Part shown: positions 17,189 to 25,969 of the stretch, one piece after another | Layout of the letters: each line of letters begins with the position of its first letter | Position numbering within the stretch: the stretch's first letter is position 1 | Origin: Gemmatimonadaceae bacterium | GTDB taxonomy: Bacteria; Gemmatimonadota; Gemmatimonadetes; Gemmatimonadales; Gemmatimonadaceae | Assembly: GCA_020852815.1 (NCBI GenBank) | Contig: JADZAN010000010.1 | Span: forward strand, 1 to 64,000 | Length of the DNA: 64,000 bases | Direction: 5' to 3' | Made by a program: the position numbers and the translations under genes | The notes under the pieces: model-generated | Databases searched by the model: none | The model's input: the letters and a program-made list of their open reading frames with translations, nothing else | What the model was told of the DNA's origin: nothing

Positions 17189-18414
17189 CAGTGACAGCTC
17201 AGGTCCGGGGGCCGACGGTACCGCAGCGCCACCACGTCGCGCTTGCCAAGCCGATCTTCCACCCACCCTAGAATTTCCGAAGACGTGATCGTCCGTGGGA
17301 CGATGTCTCCCACGAGGCGTATCGCTCCAACAATCGTTCCGCGCTGTGTCAATACATGCCAATCATCCCAGGCCGCCTTCCCCACAAAGTCGAATCGCAC
17401 CCACAAGCATCCCTCCTCGTCCATCACGAGACCATCGACTGTTGGAAAGAACTCCGGCCACGTCATCGCCTCGAAGGTGTGGCGAAGCTCCCGGCGATAC
17501 TGAGGCTTCGTTCGATCCAGTTGCTCTGCAACGACGCGAGCAATGCTGGAGTCGGCTAAGGGACGCGCGTTCGCATCGGTCAACGCGATGAGACTGACGA
17601 GAGTGCCGGATGGGGTGAATTGCCCGATACGAAAGCTGTCGCCTGTCGTGAGGAAGAGCGTCGAATCGCCCATGGCGAATTGCGGGCTGCGGGCGAAGTC
17701 GCCGAGTCGCCCCACCTGCTCGGGCCAGCGATACGAATCTGCCCCAAGGACGCGAACGACGCTGCGAGCGAGCGAATCACTGGGGGTTATCAGTACGATG
17801 GGCACCACAGGGCGAAACGGCCCGAAGCGATTCGTCCGCGGTGTCTGGGGCGGCCCTTCGCCAACGAACACGCCGCGCTGGTTGCACGAGAGACGAGAGC
17901 CGAGCGTGCCACCCCCCTGGACGCGCATGTACCTGGTGCCCGTCACGTGTCCGTCGGTATCGAGCGAGGTTCTCACCCCCATGATCGGGTCGTAGACCTC
18001 CAGTCCGCGCGCGCCGCAGCGGCCCAACCACGTCGGAAACTGATACTCTCCGGGGCCGCCGCCTTTCCGCCCCCACCGCGTCGGATTGCCGGACGCTGAT
18101 GCTCCCCGTGAGAAGACCAGCACCTGTGCGCCTGGTGCATCTGCGACTACCACGCGGCCATCAGGTAGGAGGGTGACGTCCTCGGGGTTGCCGAGTTCTG
18201 GCGACGAGTCGTGTGCAGCAAGTACGAGAGCTGTCTGGGCGGTTGCCCAGCGTGGCGCCTCGAGTAAGGCCGCAACGGTAATACGGTGAATCGTCGTCAT
18301 CGAGGAGGGGGACCATGCAGCAAGTTCTGCGTCTGTCGTCGACGTTCCGCGATCTCCGCGACCGCAACAGACGAACGCTCCAAAAGCGCAGAAGAGCGCC
18401 GTACTGCGTAGCAT
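17188..18414 (-). CDS. Six-bladed beta-propeller lipoprotein
   Basis: A 408-residue exported protein. The N-terminus has a short hydrophobic stretch ending in FGAFVCCGRG, so Cys at about 16-17 is a candidate lipidation site. Propeller blades are visible, including LPDGRVVVADAPGAQVLVFSRG and GRKGGGPGEYQFP, which match the six-bladed propeller family and the paralogue at 12919-14058. ATG 18414 is preferred; the frame is open upstream to 18540, but that extension lacks a signal peptide at its start. It is followed by lepB with a one-base overlap and preceded, 202 bp away on the same strand, by the cysteine-rich peptide gene and a hairpin. Confidence 0.8.
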   Translation of the reverse strand: MLRSTALFCAFGAFVCCGRGDRGTSTTDAELAAWSPSSMTTIHRITVAALLEAPRWATAQTALVLAAHDSSPELGNPEDVTLLPDGRVVVADAPGAQVLVFSRGASASGNPTRWGRKGGGPGEYQFPTWLGRCGARGLEVYDPIMGVRTSLDTDGHVTGTRYMRVQGGGTLGSRLSCNQRGVFVGEGPPQTPRTNRFGPFRPVVPIVLITPSDSLARSVVRVLGADSYRWPEQVGRLGDFARSPQFAMGDSTLFLTTGDSFRIGQFTPSGTLVSLIALTDANARPLADSSIARVVAEQLDRTKPQYRRELRHTFEAMTWPEFFPTVDGLVMDEEGCLWVRFDFVGKAAWDDWHVLTQRGTIVGAIRLVGDIVPRTITSSEILGWVEDRLGKRDVVALRYRRPPDLSCH

Positions 18415-18550
18415 GTGAGTCCACGCCTGCCATTCTCGGCATAGCCGCCTTGAGTCCAAGCGGCGCCGCCCGATCAACGGCGGTACTCGATGCGGCGATT
18501 GCCCTATCGTCATATGCGCGCTGATGTTCTTCGTTCTCAACTATGCGCTG

Positions 18551-18583
18551 GAGAGGGGCACCGTACGCGACTGTGCCCCTCTC
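18551..18583 (-). terminator. 11-bp perfect hairpin between peptide and propeller genes
   Basis: GAGAGGGGCAC at 18551-18561 pairs with GTGCCCCTCTC at 18573-18583, with an 11-base loop. It lies 34 bp after the peptide stop codon on the minus strand. No T-run follows in that direction, so it may be a leaky terminator or an RNA-stabilising element instead of a full stop. Confidence 0.55.
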
Positions 18584-18616
18584 TATTCTCAGCTGTGATG
18601 CATCATCGGCGCGAGG

Positions 18617-18823
18617 TCAGTTGCACCAGGGGGTTCCGACCGTGCACTTGTTGCTTTGAGAAGCCGGCGCGCTACAGTCTGCGCAGCAGATGTTTTGGTG
18701 TGTAACGCAGTCTTCGCATCGGACTGTGGACGCCAGTCGTCCGACGCTACTAAGGTTGCTGCCAATCGGTGCGAAGGTCACAAGTGCCAGTCCGGTCGTC
18801 ACGGCGATGAGCTTACTGAGCAT
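18617..18823 (-). CDS. Small cysteine-rich secreted peptide
   Basis: A 68-residue product beginning with a clear signal sequence (MLSKLIAVTTGLALVTFAP, about residues 1-20). The second half has seven cysteines arranged C-x2-C-x6-CC-x2-C-x8-C-x7-C at the very C-terminus. A perfect AGGAGG (18830-18835) six bases before ATG 18823 fixes the start; the longer frame to 19042 has no such site. The size, leader and cysteine spacing suggest an exported disulfide- or thioether-rich peptide, structural protein or peptide signal. I do not recognise a family. It sits after the AraC-type regulator and before a propeller lipoprotein and a signal peptidase, all in the same direction. A weak -35-like TTGACG is at 18878-18883. 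Confidence 0.75.
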   Translation of the reverse strand: MLSKLIAVTTGLALVTFAPIGSNLSSVGRLASTVRCEDCVTHQNICCADCSAPASQSNKCTVGTPWCN

Positions 18824-18927
18824 GTCGCTCCTCCTGAAAGCGAGTGGTTGCCCGAAGCTTGAAGGGTGAGTTCGTGTCGTCAATTCGCAGAACCGCAAAT
18901 GTTGTTCGTTCCGCGCAATACCGAGTT

Positions 18928-19785
18928 CTACTGCACGTTCCGCAGCTGCATAACGACGCGGAGGAGAGCAGCGGAAAGTCCACCATTTTGGAGCGCAGAT
19001 CCCGGCGATTGACCCAGATGGCGGCGAAAGTGGCTCGACCACGAGCTGGTGGATTGATGACCACTTGTGGCCGCGACTGCCTTTTGTGACTTACCGGCGA
19101 CTTCAAGGGCCCACAGGGAATGGAGGGCGTGAATCGTTCCAATCAAGGCGCGAGGGGTCATGCCAGTGTCTCGTTTGATACGCCACTCCAAGGTGCGGGG
19201 CGGGATTCCGGAGAGCTGGCTCAGGCGATCTACTCCGAAGCGTCGATGTCCGGCGACAATGAGAAGCGCGAGGAGATCAACGGTCGGCACCGTTAGGCCT
19301 CGCAAGAGAGCACGGGCGAGCTCGTAGGCTGAGCCGTTCGCAGCGACCGCGCCTCCCGGAACCGCAGCGTCAGAGATGGGTTCCACCTCGCGGAGGGACA
19401 ACCGAGCGGAGGGCAAATGGTCGGCGACCACGAGAAGGAGACGCGCGAGACCGATGGACGCGCGCACGCGAAATGTCACGAAGGTGGCTGAGGCTATTCC
19501 TCGCACGGTCTGCCCAAGCAAGACAAGATCCTGCTCGTCCCGTGGGGTGACGTCGGCGACGAAGTGCGAGGAGCGTTCGAGTGTCAACTGCGTCCGCAGA
19601 TCGGAGAACGTTGCGACAAAGGTTAGCTGGCTCGCCGTGGGCCGAAGCTGCTGCAGGACACTACGTTCCTCGGGGGACTCTAGATAGGCCACAAGGCGAG
19701 CACCCTCACGTCGCGAATGTCCCACAGCCACCTGCTCGAACGTCATGACAACGCGCGCGATGTCGAGCGCTCGTAGAGCGGCCAT
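18928..19785 (-). CDS. AraC-type transcriptional regulator
   Basis: The C-terminal 110 residues form an AraC-type pair of helix-turn-helices: RLSQLSGIPPRTLEWRIKR, then an [A]VAATSGHQSTSSWSSHFRRHLG second HTH. The N-terminal part is an unfamiliar sensor-like region. The start is uncertain: ATG 19785 has GGCGGAAG just upstream and is used here, giving 285 residues; ATG 19746, 19938 or 19977 are alternatives, the longer ones adding a Cys/Arg-rich stretch. The gene is first in a run that continues with the cysteine-rich peptide, the propeller lipoprotein and signal peptidase I, so it is the likely regulator of that cluster (inference from position). Confidence 0.75.
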   Translation of the reverse strand: MAALRALDIARVVMTFEQVAVGHSRREGARLVAYLESPEERSVLQQLRPTASQLTFVATFSDLRTQLTLERSSHFVADVTPRDEQDLVLLGQTVRGIASATFVTFRVRASIGLARLLLVVADHLPSARLSLREVEPISDAAVPGGAVAANGSAYELARALLRGLTVPTVDLLALLIVAGHRRFGVDRLSQLSGIPPRTLEWRIKRDTGMTPRALIGTIHALHSLWALEVAGKSQKAVAATSGHQSTSSWSSHFRRHLGQSPGSALQNGGLSAALLRVVMQLRNVQ

Positions 19786-19977
19786 CTTCCGCCCACGTGC
19801 GCGAGGGCGTCGCGATAGCAACGCCGATCCTCGTGCTCGCCAAGTCTCACGAAGGGCAGGACGAAGGTATCTCCCATCCTTACCGAGCCATTCGTGTCGG
19901 CCACAGCAAGTGCAAGTGCGACCTCTGCCGTACGGCATTTTGATTCGGGGATGCCAGTCGTCCAGACGCCGTCTCAC

Positions 19978-20218
19978 AGACTGCAGGCGACGGGCAAGTC
20001 GGGCGCTCGCTCGACGGAGGAACGCGGCGCACGATGCGCCATCCCTTCGTCACTGGACACTAGGGTTACCCCTAGTCTGCACGCACGGCGGAACCAGAGC
20101 AGCCGCGGCAGTAGTTCTTGCGTGCTCGGTACAGAGAGCCGCACGAGGCTTGCGACGCGGCTGTGCGGTCCGATTGCTATCTCGGCGCGCTAAACGCTCA
20201 GCTCGGCGCTGCCTTCAG
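19978..20218. other. Upstream region of the AraC-type gene
   Basis: No gene is supported. It contains a palindrome at 20059-20076 (ACTAGGG-TTAC-CCCTAGT), a candidate regulator site. Otherwise I see nothing. Confidence 0.4.
20059..20076. promoter_or_regulatory. Palindrome upstream of the AraC-type gene
   Basis: A perfect 7-bp inverted repeat, ACTAGGG and CCCTAGT, with a four-base spacer. It is about 120-270 bp upstream, depending on which start is true. The AT-containing arms stand out in GC-rich DNA. Its role as an operator is inferred. Confidence 0.35.
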
Positions 20219-20359
20219 TTACGCCTGCCTAAGCGCCCGCGCGACGATGTACTTGGGGAGCGCGAACTCGCGCGCCAGCTGAACGAGCTCGCCGTCGGGC
20301 CAACGCCCGTTCGGCTGCAGCTGGTCCGCCGAGCGCGCCGCGAGAGCCGCCACCTGATC
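20219..20359 (-). pseudogene. C-terminal gene fragment truncated by the IS3 element
   Basis: A 46-residue C-terminal fragment in the minus strand (..NGRWPDGELVQLAREFALPKY..ALRQA) with natural amino-acid composition and a TAA stop at 20219. It has no start codon of its own and runs straight into the left inverted repeat of the IS3 element. I do not recognise the family. No matching N-terminal part was found beyond the other IS end. Confidence 0.45.
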
Positions 20360-21640
20360 TGAGCCCCCCCGCTTTCGTGGACACCTCCCATCGACCGACT
20401 ATCGTTCGGGTACGGAGGTGACATATGGGACGGAAGCGACGCGCGTTCAGTACCGAGTTCAAGGTGGAGGCGATCCGGCGCGCGGGTGAGCGCCGGGAGC
20501 GGGGCACGGCCCTCACGGTGATCGCGCGTGAGCTGGGCATCACGGCCGACCTGCGGCGGCGGTGGACCCGCGAGCTCGGCGATGCGTCGCCTCAGGCGGT
20601 GACCAGTCGACAGGAGTTCGAGGCGGAGAATCGCCGGTTGCGGCGGGCGAACGACGTGCTGCGGCAGGAGCGCGACTTCGCAAGAAAGAACGGCGGCGTA
20701 CTTCGCGAAGGAACACCGGTGAGCGCGAAGTACGCCTGCATCGCCGCGCATGCCGACGCGTTCGCGATCACGCGGATGTGTCGGGTGCTGGGCGTGAGGC
20801 CGACGGGGTACCACGCGGCGCAGCGGCGGCCGCCGAGTGCCCGGGCGCAAACGGACGAAGCCGTGCTCGTCGCGAGTCGCACCGTGCATCGGCGGCGTCG
20901 GACGCGCTATCGCGCGCCGCGCGTGCACGCTGAGGTACGGGCCGAGGGCCACCGCGTCAGCCGCAAGCGGGTCGCGCGGTTGATGCAGACCGACGGACTG
21001 GCGGGGCGCCGGCGCCGACGGTTCGTGCGCACCACCGACGCGCGGCATGGCCTCCCGGTCGCCGCCAACATCGTCGCGCGCCAGTTCGCGCCGGCGACGA
21101 TTGGGGCGCCGGATCGGGTATGGGCGAGCGACATCACGTACCTCCCGACGCCTTAGGGGTGGCTGTATCTCGCGGTTATCCCGGATCGAGCCACCCGGGG
21201 GGTGGTGGGCTGGGCGACAGCGTCGACGTTAGGCGAGACGCTGGTGCTGACGGCGTGGCACCAGGCCGTCGTGGCGCGTCAGCCCCCGCCGGGGCTCGTG
21301 GTCCACTCGGATCGCGGCCGTCAGTATGCGGGTCGGGCGTTCCAGGCCGCGCTCACCGCGGCGGGGGCCGTGCCCAGCATGAGCCGAACCGGCGATTGCT
21401 GCGACAACGCCGTGGCGGAACGCTTCTTCGCGACGTTGAAGGGCGAGCGGGTCCCCGACGCCGCGTGGCCCGATGCCCGCGCGGCGTGGCGGGATCTGTG
21501 CGCGTTCATCGAGGTGTGGTACAATCGGCAGCGACGGCATTCGACCCTCGGGTACCGGACGCCCGCCGAGTACGAGACGGTCCTCCGCACCAAGGGCCGA
21601 GCAGCCTAACCGAGGTGTACACGAAAGCGGGGCAAGCCTA
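20360..21640 (+). mobile_element. IS3-family insertion sequence with recognisable ends
   Basis: About 1.28 kb. The ends are imperfect inverted repeats sharing CGCTTTCGTGNACACCTC: left at about 20360-20388, right at about 21612-21640. In between lies one OrfAB-type transposase frame. No convincing target duplication was seen. The element truncates the fragment at 20219-20359. Confidence 0.8.
20425..21609 (+). pseudogene. IS3-family transposase (fused OrfAB) with one in-frame TAG
   Basis: The frame starts MGRKRRAFSTEFKVEAIRR (OrfA HTH and leucine-zipper region), passes without the usual -1 shift into OrfB (SAKYACIAAHADAF...), and contains the DDE residues in WASDITYLP, HSDRGRQY and NAVAERFFATLK. 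One TAG at 21154-21156 interrupts it at TPTP*GWLYLA; IS3 relatives usually have Glu (GAG) there. OrfA and OrfB are in one frame because of about two extra bases near 20693, compared with typical IS3 KKAAAYFAKE coding. Without readthrough it makes only a truncated protein. Confidence 0.85.
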
Positions 21641-21983
21641 ATCCGCGGTGATGCACGTGTACGCTGGCCTCTCGCGCCCCTGCGCGTCCCGTGCGTTGCG
21701 AGTGTTTGGCGTGCGCGTGATAGGCGCTGGGCGTGCGACGCGAAACTTCACCAGCGCGACGTCGCCGAGCTCGCACTGTTGCTCCCTGCATGACCGTCCG
21801 GGAAGAGGGGAAACGCCACGAACTTGGCTGACCTCGCGCCACACCCGTGTACGAACGGCGCTATGGATAGCGCGCGTTAGTACTCGTGTAGTGGTTCACC
21901 GGAAACCGCACTTTCGGGCGATCTGAGCGAATGACACGCTTCCCTCGACCGGCGAGTGGCCGGGACGCGAAGGGAGGCATGCC
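21641..21983. other. No supported gene
   Basis: Short overlapping open frames on both strands with no start signal or domain. I see nothing certain here. Confidence 0.3.
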
Positions 21984-22368
21984 ATGAGTGAGCAGACGGG
22001 CCGGGTGAGGCTGGGGCCGCGCGCGAAGGGGCGGCAGTTCACGGCGGATGAGAAGCTCAACGTGCACTGCGTACAGCCGCTACGTGGTCCACTGGGAGCT
22101 GTTGACGACGATGCGTGCGAGCGACGTGCGGCTGGTGATCCAGTAGGCCCTCGAGGTCACGGGGGCCGCGCGACGATTGGTGAGGGACGTCGGGAGCCAG
22201 TTCACCGCCGCAGAATTCAAGTGCCTGGTGCGGCGCTTCTCGGTGGAGCACATCCGGATCCGGACGTATCATCCGGAATCGAACGGCCTCGTGAAGCGCT
22301 CTCATCGCGCGACGCGGGAGGCCCTGTGTTGGTTCAGCGAGAGTATGACGGGTGGGGCGGGTGTTTAG
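21984..22368 (+). pseudogene. Transposase remnant (integrase-core, IS3-like)
   Basis: Decayed rve-type transposase. A start-like MSEQTGRVRL..FTADEKLNV is followed by two frame changes and an internal TAG near 22145. The frame at 22177-22368 then keeps DVGSQFTAAEFKCLVRRF and RTYHPESNGLVKRSHR, which fit the D...HPESNGxVER motifs of integrase cores. It is an old remnant next to tRNA-Ser(TGA). Confidence 0.65.
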
Positions 22369-22556
22369 TGTAGCACCGCGGTGTGACGATCGCTCCGGAT
22401 GCACGGGTGGACGACGTGTGGCGCCGGGCGGCGCGCGCCGCTTCGAGCTGATGACCACGGCGATGCGCTACGTGCCGCAACGGCCGCTCGTTGCCCCACC
22501 CCTCAACGAAATACTCCACCCGTGCAGGTGGCGTATTCGAGGGAGCACATCGAAGC

Positions 22557-22638
<82 letters not shown>

Positions 22639-22737
22639 CGACTGACGGATAATGGCCATGTGAGAGGCGCCGGGCAACAGGGCGGACAAACGGGGCGGGC
22701 TGTCGGCGAGCGGCCGATCGCCGCATCTTCTCGCCCC

Positions 22738-25700
22738 ATGATGACCCGTACTGCCATCGTGCGCTTTGCTCCATTCGCTCGCCTCGTCGCGTGTGTCGCG
22801 CTAGGCGTGGCCCTTTGGCCCGCACGAACCACCGCGCAGCAACCGGCGCGCGCACGCGCGTGGGAAGGGACGCTCACCCTCCCCACCTACGACGAGGGAG
22901 CGCCCGACCCGAACGCCCCCTTCGATCTCCTGCAGCCGGCGGGGCGCCCCAACTATCCGTACACCATCCGCGACGTCCTCACCGATCGCCGTCGGCCGCG
23001 CGCGTGGCGCGCCCTCTTCCTGGAGAACGAGTTCCTCAAGTGCTCGGTCCTCCCCGATCTGGGGGGGCATCTGTACTCGTGCACCGACAAGGTGAACGGG
23101 GAAGAGATGTTCTACGCCAATGGGGCGATCAAGGTCTCCAATATTGCCTATCGCGGCTCGTGGGCGGCGTTCGGCATCGAGTTCAACTTCCCGGTCTCGC
23201 ACAACTGGATGACGACGTCGCCCGTGGACTTCGCGCTCCGCGAGGAGCCGGACGGGAGCGCCTCGGTGTGGGTGGGAAACGTCGACCGCCCCTACGGGAT
23301 GCAATGGACGGTGCAGCTCACGCTGCGCCCCGGCAGCGCGTTGTTGGAGCAATACACGACGCTCTACAACCGGAGCGACGTGCGCCGGCGCTTCTACTGG
23401 TGGACCAACGCCGGCGTGCGGGCGCATGACGACACGCGGATCCTCTATCCGATGAAGTTCACCGCGTCGCATGGCTTTGCCGACGTCGACACGTGGCCGG
23501 TCGACGCGCGGGGGACGGACAACTCGGTGCTGAAGAACCACATCTACGGCCCGGTGTCGCGCTTCGCGCACGCCAGCCGTGAGGGGTTCATGGGGATCTG
23601 GCACCCGCGCACCAACGCCGGCGTGGCGCACTATGCCCTGAGCGAGGAGCTGCCGGCCAAGAAGATCTGGTCGTGGGGGGTCGATGCCGACGCGCTCGAT
23701 TGGCGGCGGCAGCTCTCCGACGACTCCAGCGCCTACGTGGAGATCCAGGCGGGGCTCTTTCGCGACCAGGAGACGTACGGCTTTTTGCAGCCGCAGGACC
23801 AGGTGTCGTTCCACGAATACTGGATGCCGCTGCGGGGGCTGGGGGGGCTCACGCGGATGAACCCGAACGGCGCGTTGCACCTGGAGCGTGTTCCCCTCGG
23901 CAAGGACTCGGTGGAGCTGCGCGCCACGGTGCAGGTCACGCGCACGGTTGCGGGTGCTCGCGCCACGCTCTCGCTGGGGGCGACAGTCGCGTTGACGACG
24001 AGCGGGCTCACCCCGGGTGAGCTGGTGCGGCTGTCGACGCGCGCCCTGGCCAGCGCACCGCCGGCCACCTTCACGCTGCGCGACGGCACCGGAGCCACGC
24101 TCCTGCGCCAGGTGGAAGGGGTCTACGACTTCCTCCCCGACTCGCTCGTCAGGCGCGGGAAGCAGCCGGTGGCGACCTGGCCCGCCGCGGCTGACCGGCG
24201 CGAGGGGGACTGGCTCACCTTCGCCGAGGACCGCGAGGTCAACGGCGACATGCTGGGCGCGTTAGGCGCCTATCGAGCCGGGCTCGCGGTGAATGCGCGC
24301 GACCTGGCACTCCTCCGCGCCACGGCGCGCCTCGAAGTGACGCTGGGCTTCCATGCCGCGGCCCAAGGGCATGCGAGTGCCGCCCTCGCCTTGCAGCCGG
24401 CGGACCACGAGATGGCGTACTACCGCGGGCTGGCACGCCTGGCCATGGCCGACACGGCGCGCGCGCGCGTGGACTTCGAGCTGGCACGCCAGTATGGCCC
24501 GTTGCGGCCGGCGGCGATGCTCGCCCTGCAGCGCTGCGGCCCCGCGGCGAACGACGATGCGCTCGCCTGGGCCGGGCGCTTCGCCGCCGACTCGGGCGCG
24601 ACGCCATCGGCACGCCTGCGCGACATGCGGCTGGTCGCCGCCTGGCAGGGCGCGCGCCCGGTTGCGCCTGGCGACGCACCCCCGACCTCCGTGCGCGAGG
24701 ACGCACAGGCCAACGCGCGCGAGTTTCCCACCGGCAACCTCGCGCGCTGGCTCAACCGCCAGCTGGCCGGCGGCGACGACGCGCTCCTGGTGCACCTGGC
24801 GGGCGACCCGCAGCGCATTCTCGACATCGCCGACGCGCTCCTGGACGCGCACGCCAACACCGAGGCGGCGGCCCTCCTCGCCACGCGCTGGCCCGACGAT
24901 GCGCGCGTGGTGCGCGAGGCGGGGATCCCGCATCCCAACCGGCACCCGATGGTTTGGCTCTACCGCGCCTTTGCCGCACAGCGCGCGGGGCTCGACCCCA
25001 CCGCCGCCCTCGACACCGCCGCGTCGCTCCCGCTGGGCTACGTCTTCCCCAACCGGGCGCGCGAGCGCGAGGTGCTGGCGTGGGCTGAACGCCTTCGCCC
25101 GCGCGACCCGTCGATTCGCTACCTGCAGGGGATGCTCGCCCTGCAGGGCGGCGAGGTCGAGCGCGCGATCACCCTGTGGCAGTCGGTGGTCGCGGAGCGC
25201 CCCACCGGGATCCCCGGTCTCTATCGCAACCTCGGCGCCGCCGCGCTCATCGCCGGCAACACGGCGCTCGCAGCCGACATCTTCGCCAGGGGGACGTCCG
25301 CCGAGCCCACCAACGCCGCCGTCTGGGTGGGGAACGACTCGCTGTTGCAGCTGACCGGCGCGTCGGCCGCCGCGCGTGCGGCGCAACTCGATCGGTATCC
25401 CGACAAGGCGGGGATGCCGACCGCGCTGGTCTATCGCTACGCGCGACTCCTCGCCGCCGCCGGCCGCTTCGACAACGCCGAAGCGCTCTTCGCCGACCGC
25501 TTCTTCTCGCGCGTGGAAGGGGGGATCAATCCGCGTGGCGAGTGGATCAACGTGCGCCTGGCGCGCGCCGAGGCGCTGGCGAGTGTAGGGAAGTGCGGGG
25601 AAGCAAACGCGATCGTGCGGGGGCTGGGTCGAGCGGTCCCCCGCCTGGCGTTCACGCGCGATGGGATGGGGGAGCAGGTGGGGCGCGCGGAGAACGTGAA

Positions 25701-25743
25701 TCGTGTTGGTGGGGTGCGTGCGCGGTGTGGGGGAAGGGGGTAG
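22738..25743 (+). CDS. Secreted DUF5107 protein with TPR-like C-terminal half
   Basis: A 1001-residue exported protein with a signal peptide (about 1-34, ending RTTAQQ). Residues about 60-420 match DUF5107, a galactose-mutarotase-like beta-sandwich (LPDLGGHLYSC, GIEFNFPVSHNW, LFLENEFLKCSV, NGVRAH-like and GFMGIWHPRTNAG stretches). The second half is a helical array of TPR-type repeats (ALGAYRAGLAVNARDLALL..., HEMAYYRGLARLAMAD..). Family members are predicted to bind carbohydrate; the activity is unknown. The start could be ATG 22738 or 22741. The last about 70 codons approach a heptamer array just downstream. It follows tRNA-Ser(TGA) divergently. Confidence 0.85.
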   Translation: MMTRTAIVRFAPFARLVACVALGVALWPARTTAQQPARARAWEGTLTLPTYDEGAPDPNAPFDLLQPAGRPNYPYTIRDVLTDRRRPRAWRALFLENEFLKCSVLPDLGGHLYSCTDKVNGEEMFYANGAIKVSNIAYRGSWAAFGIEFNFPVSHNWMTTSPVDFALREEPDGSASVWVGNVDRPYGMQWTVQLTLRPGSALLEQYTTLYNRSDVRRRFYWWTNAGVRAHDDTRILYPMKFTASHGFADVDTWPVDARGTDNSVLKNHIYGPVSRFAHASREGFMGIWHPRTNAGVAHYALSEELPAKKIWSWGVDADALDWRRQLSDDSSAYVEIQAGLFRDQETYGFLQPQDQVSFHEYWMPLRGLGGLTRMNPNGALHLERVPLGKDSVELRATVQVTRTVAGARATLSLGATVALTTSGLTPGELVRLSTRALASAPPATFTLRDGTGATLLRQVEGVYDFLPDSLVRRGKQPVATWPAAADRREGDWLTFAEDREVNGDMLGALGAYRAGLAVNARDLALLRATARLEVTLGFHAAAQGHASAALALQPADHEMAYYRGLARLAMADTARARVDFELARQYGPLRPAAMLALQRCGPAANDDALAWAGRFAADSGATPSARLRDMRLVAAWQGARPVAPGDAPPTSVREDAQANAREFPTGNLARWLNRQLAGGDDALLVHLAGDPQRILDIADALLDAHANTEAAALLATRWPDDARVVREAGIPHPNRHPMVWLYRAFAAQRAGLDPTAALDTAASLPLGYVFPNRAREREVLAWAERLRPRDPSIRYLQGMLALQGGEVERAITLWQSVVAERPTGIPGLYRNLGAAALIAGNTALAADIFARGTSAEPTNAAVWVGNDSLLQLTGASAAARAAQLDRYPDKAGMPTALVYRYARLLAAAGRFDNAEALFADRFFSRVEGGINPRGEWINVRLARAEALASVGKCGEANAIVRGLGRAVPRLAFTRDGMGEQVGRAENVNRVGGVRARCGGRG

Positions 25744-25747
25744 GGCG

Positions 25748-25803
25748 GACGGGAGACGGGAGACGGGAGACGGGAGACGGGAGACGGGAGACGGGAGACG
25801 GGA
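25748..25803 (+). repeat. Eight tandem GACGGGA heptamers
   Basis: Eight exact copies of GACGGGA directly after the DUF5107 stop codon, running into GTGCG and a GC hairpin (25806-25826). This is the longest example of the heptamer seen also at 1-10, 150-198 and 6968-7002. Confidence 0.9.
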
Positions 25804-25805
25804 GT

Positions 25806-25826
25806 GCGCGCGGCGGGGCCGCGCGC
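25806..25826 (+). terminator. GC-rich hairpin after the heptamer array
   Basis: GCGCGCGGC at 25806-25814 pairs with GCCGCGCGC at 25818-25826 around a GGG loop. No T-tract follows. It probably ends the DUF5107 transcript and has the same layout (GGGAGTGCG then stem) as the hairpin at 12-38. Confidence 0.45.
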
Positions 25827-25969
25827 TGGGGGGGGCGGGGGCGTGTGAGCGGTTGACTCTCTCCCGTCCCGCCAGAAGCGCGAACCGATCCCGAGCCATC
25901 CACCACCAGCGCCCACTCCCCCCAAGGGTGCCGCGCAGCGGCCACCCCACCCTCAGCGCTGCCGAAAAC

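Noticed and set aside
14122-22342. 15-bp identity GTTGGTTCAGCGAGA at 14122 and 22328
   Set aside because: With this base composition, many 15-bp matches are expected by chance in 64 kb; flanks do not match.
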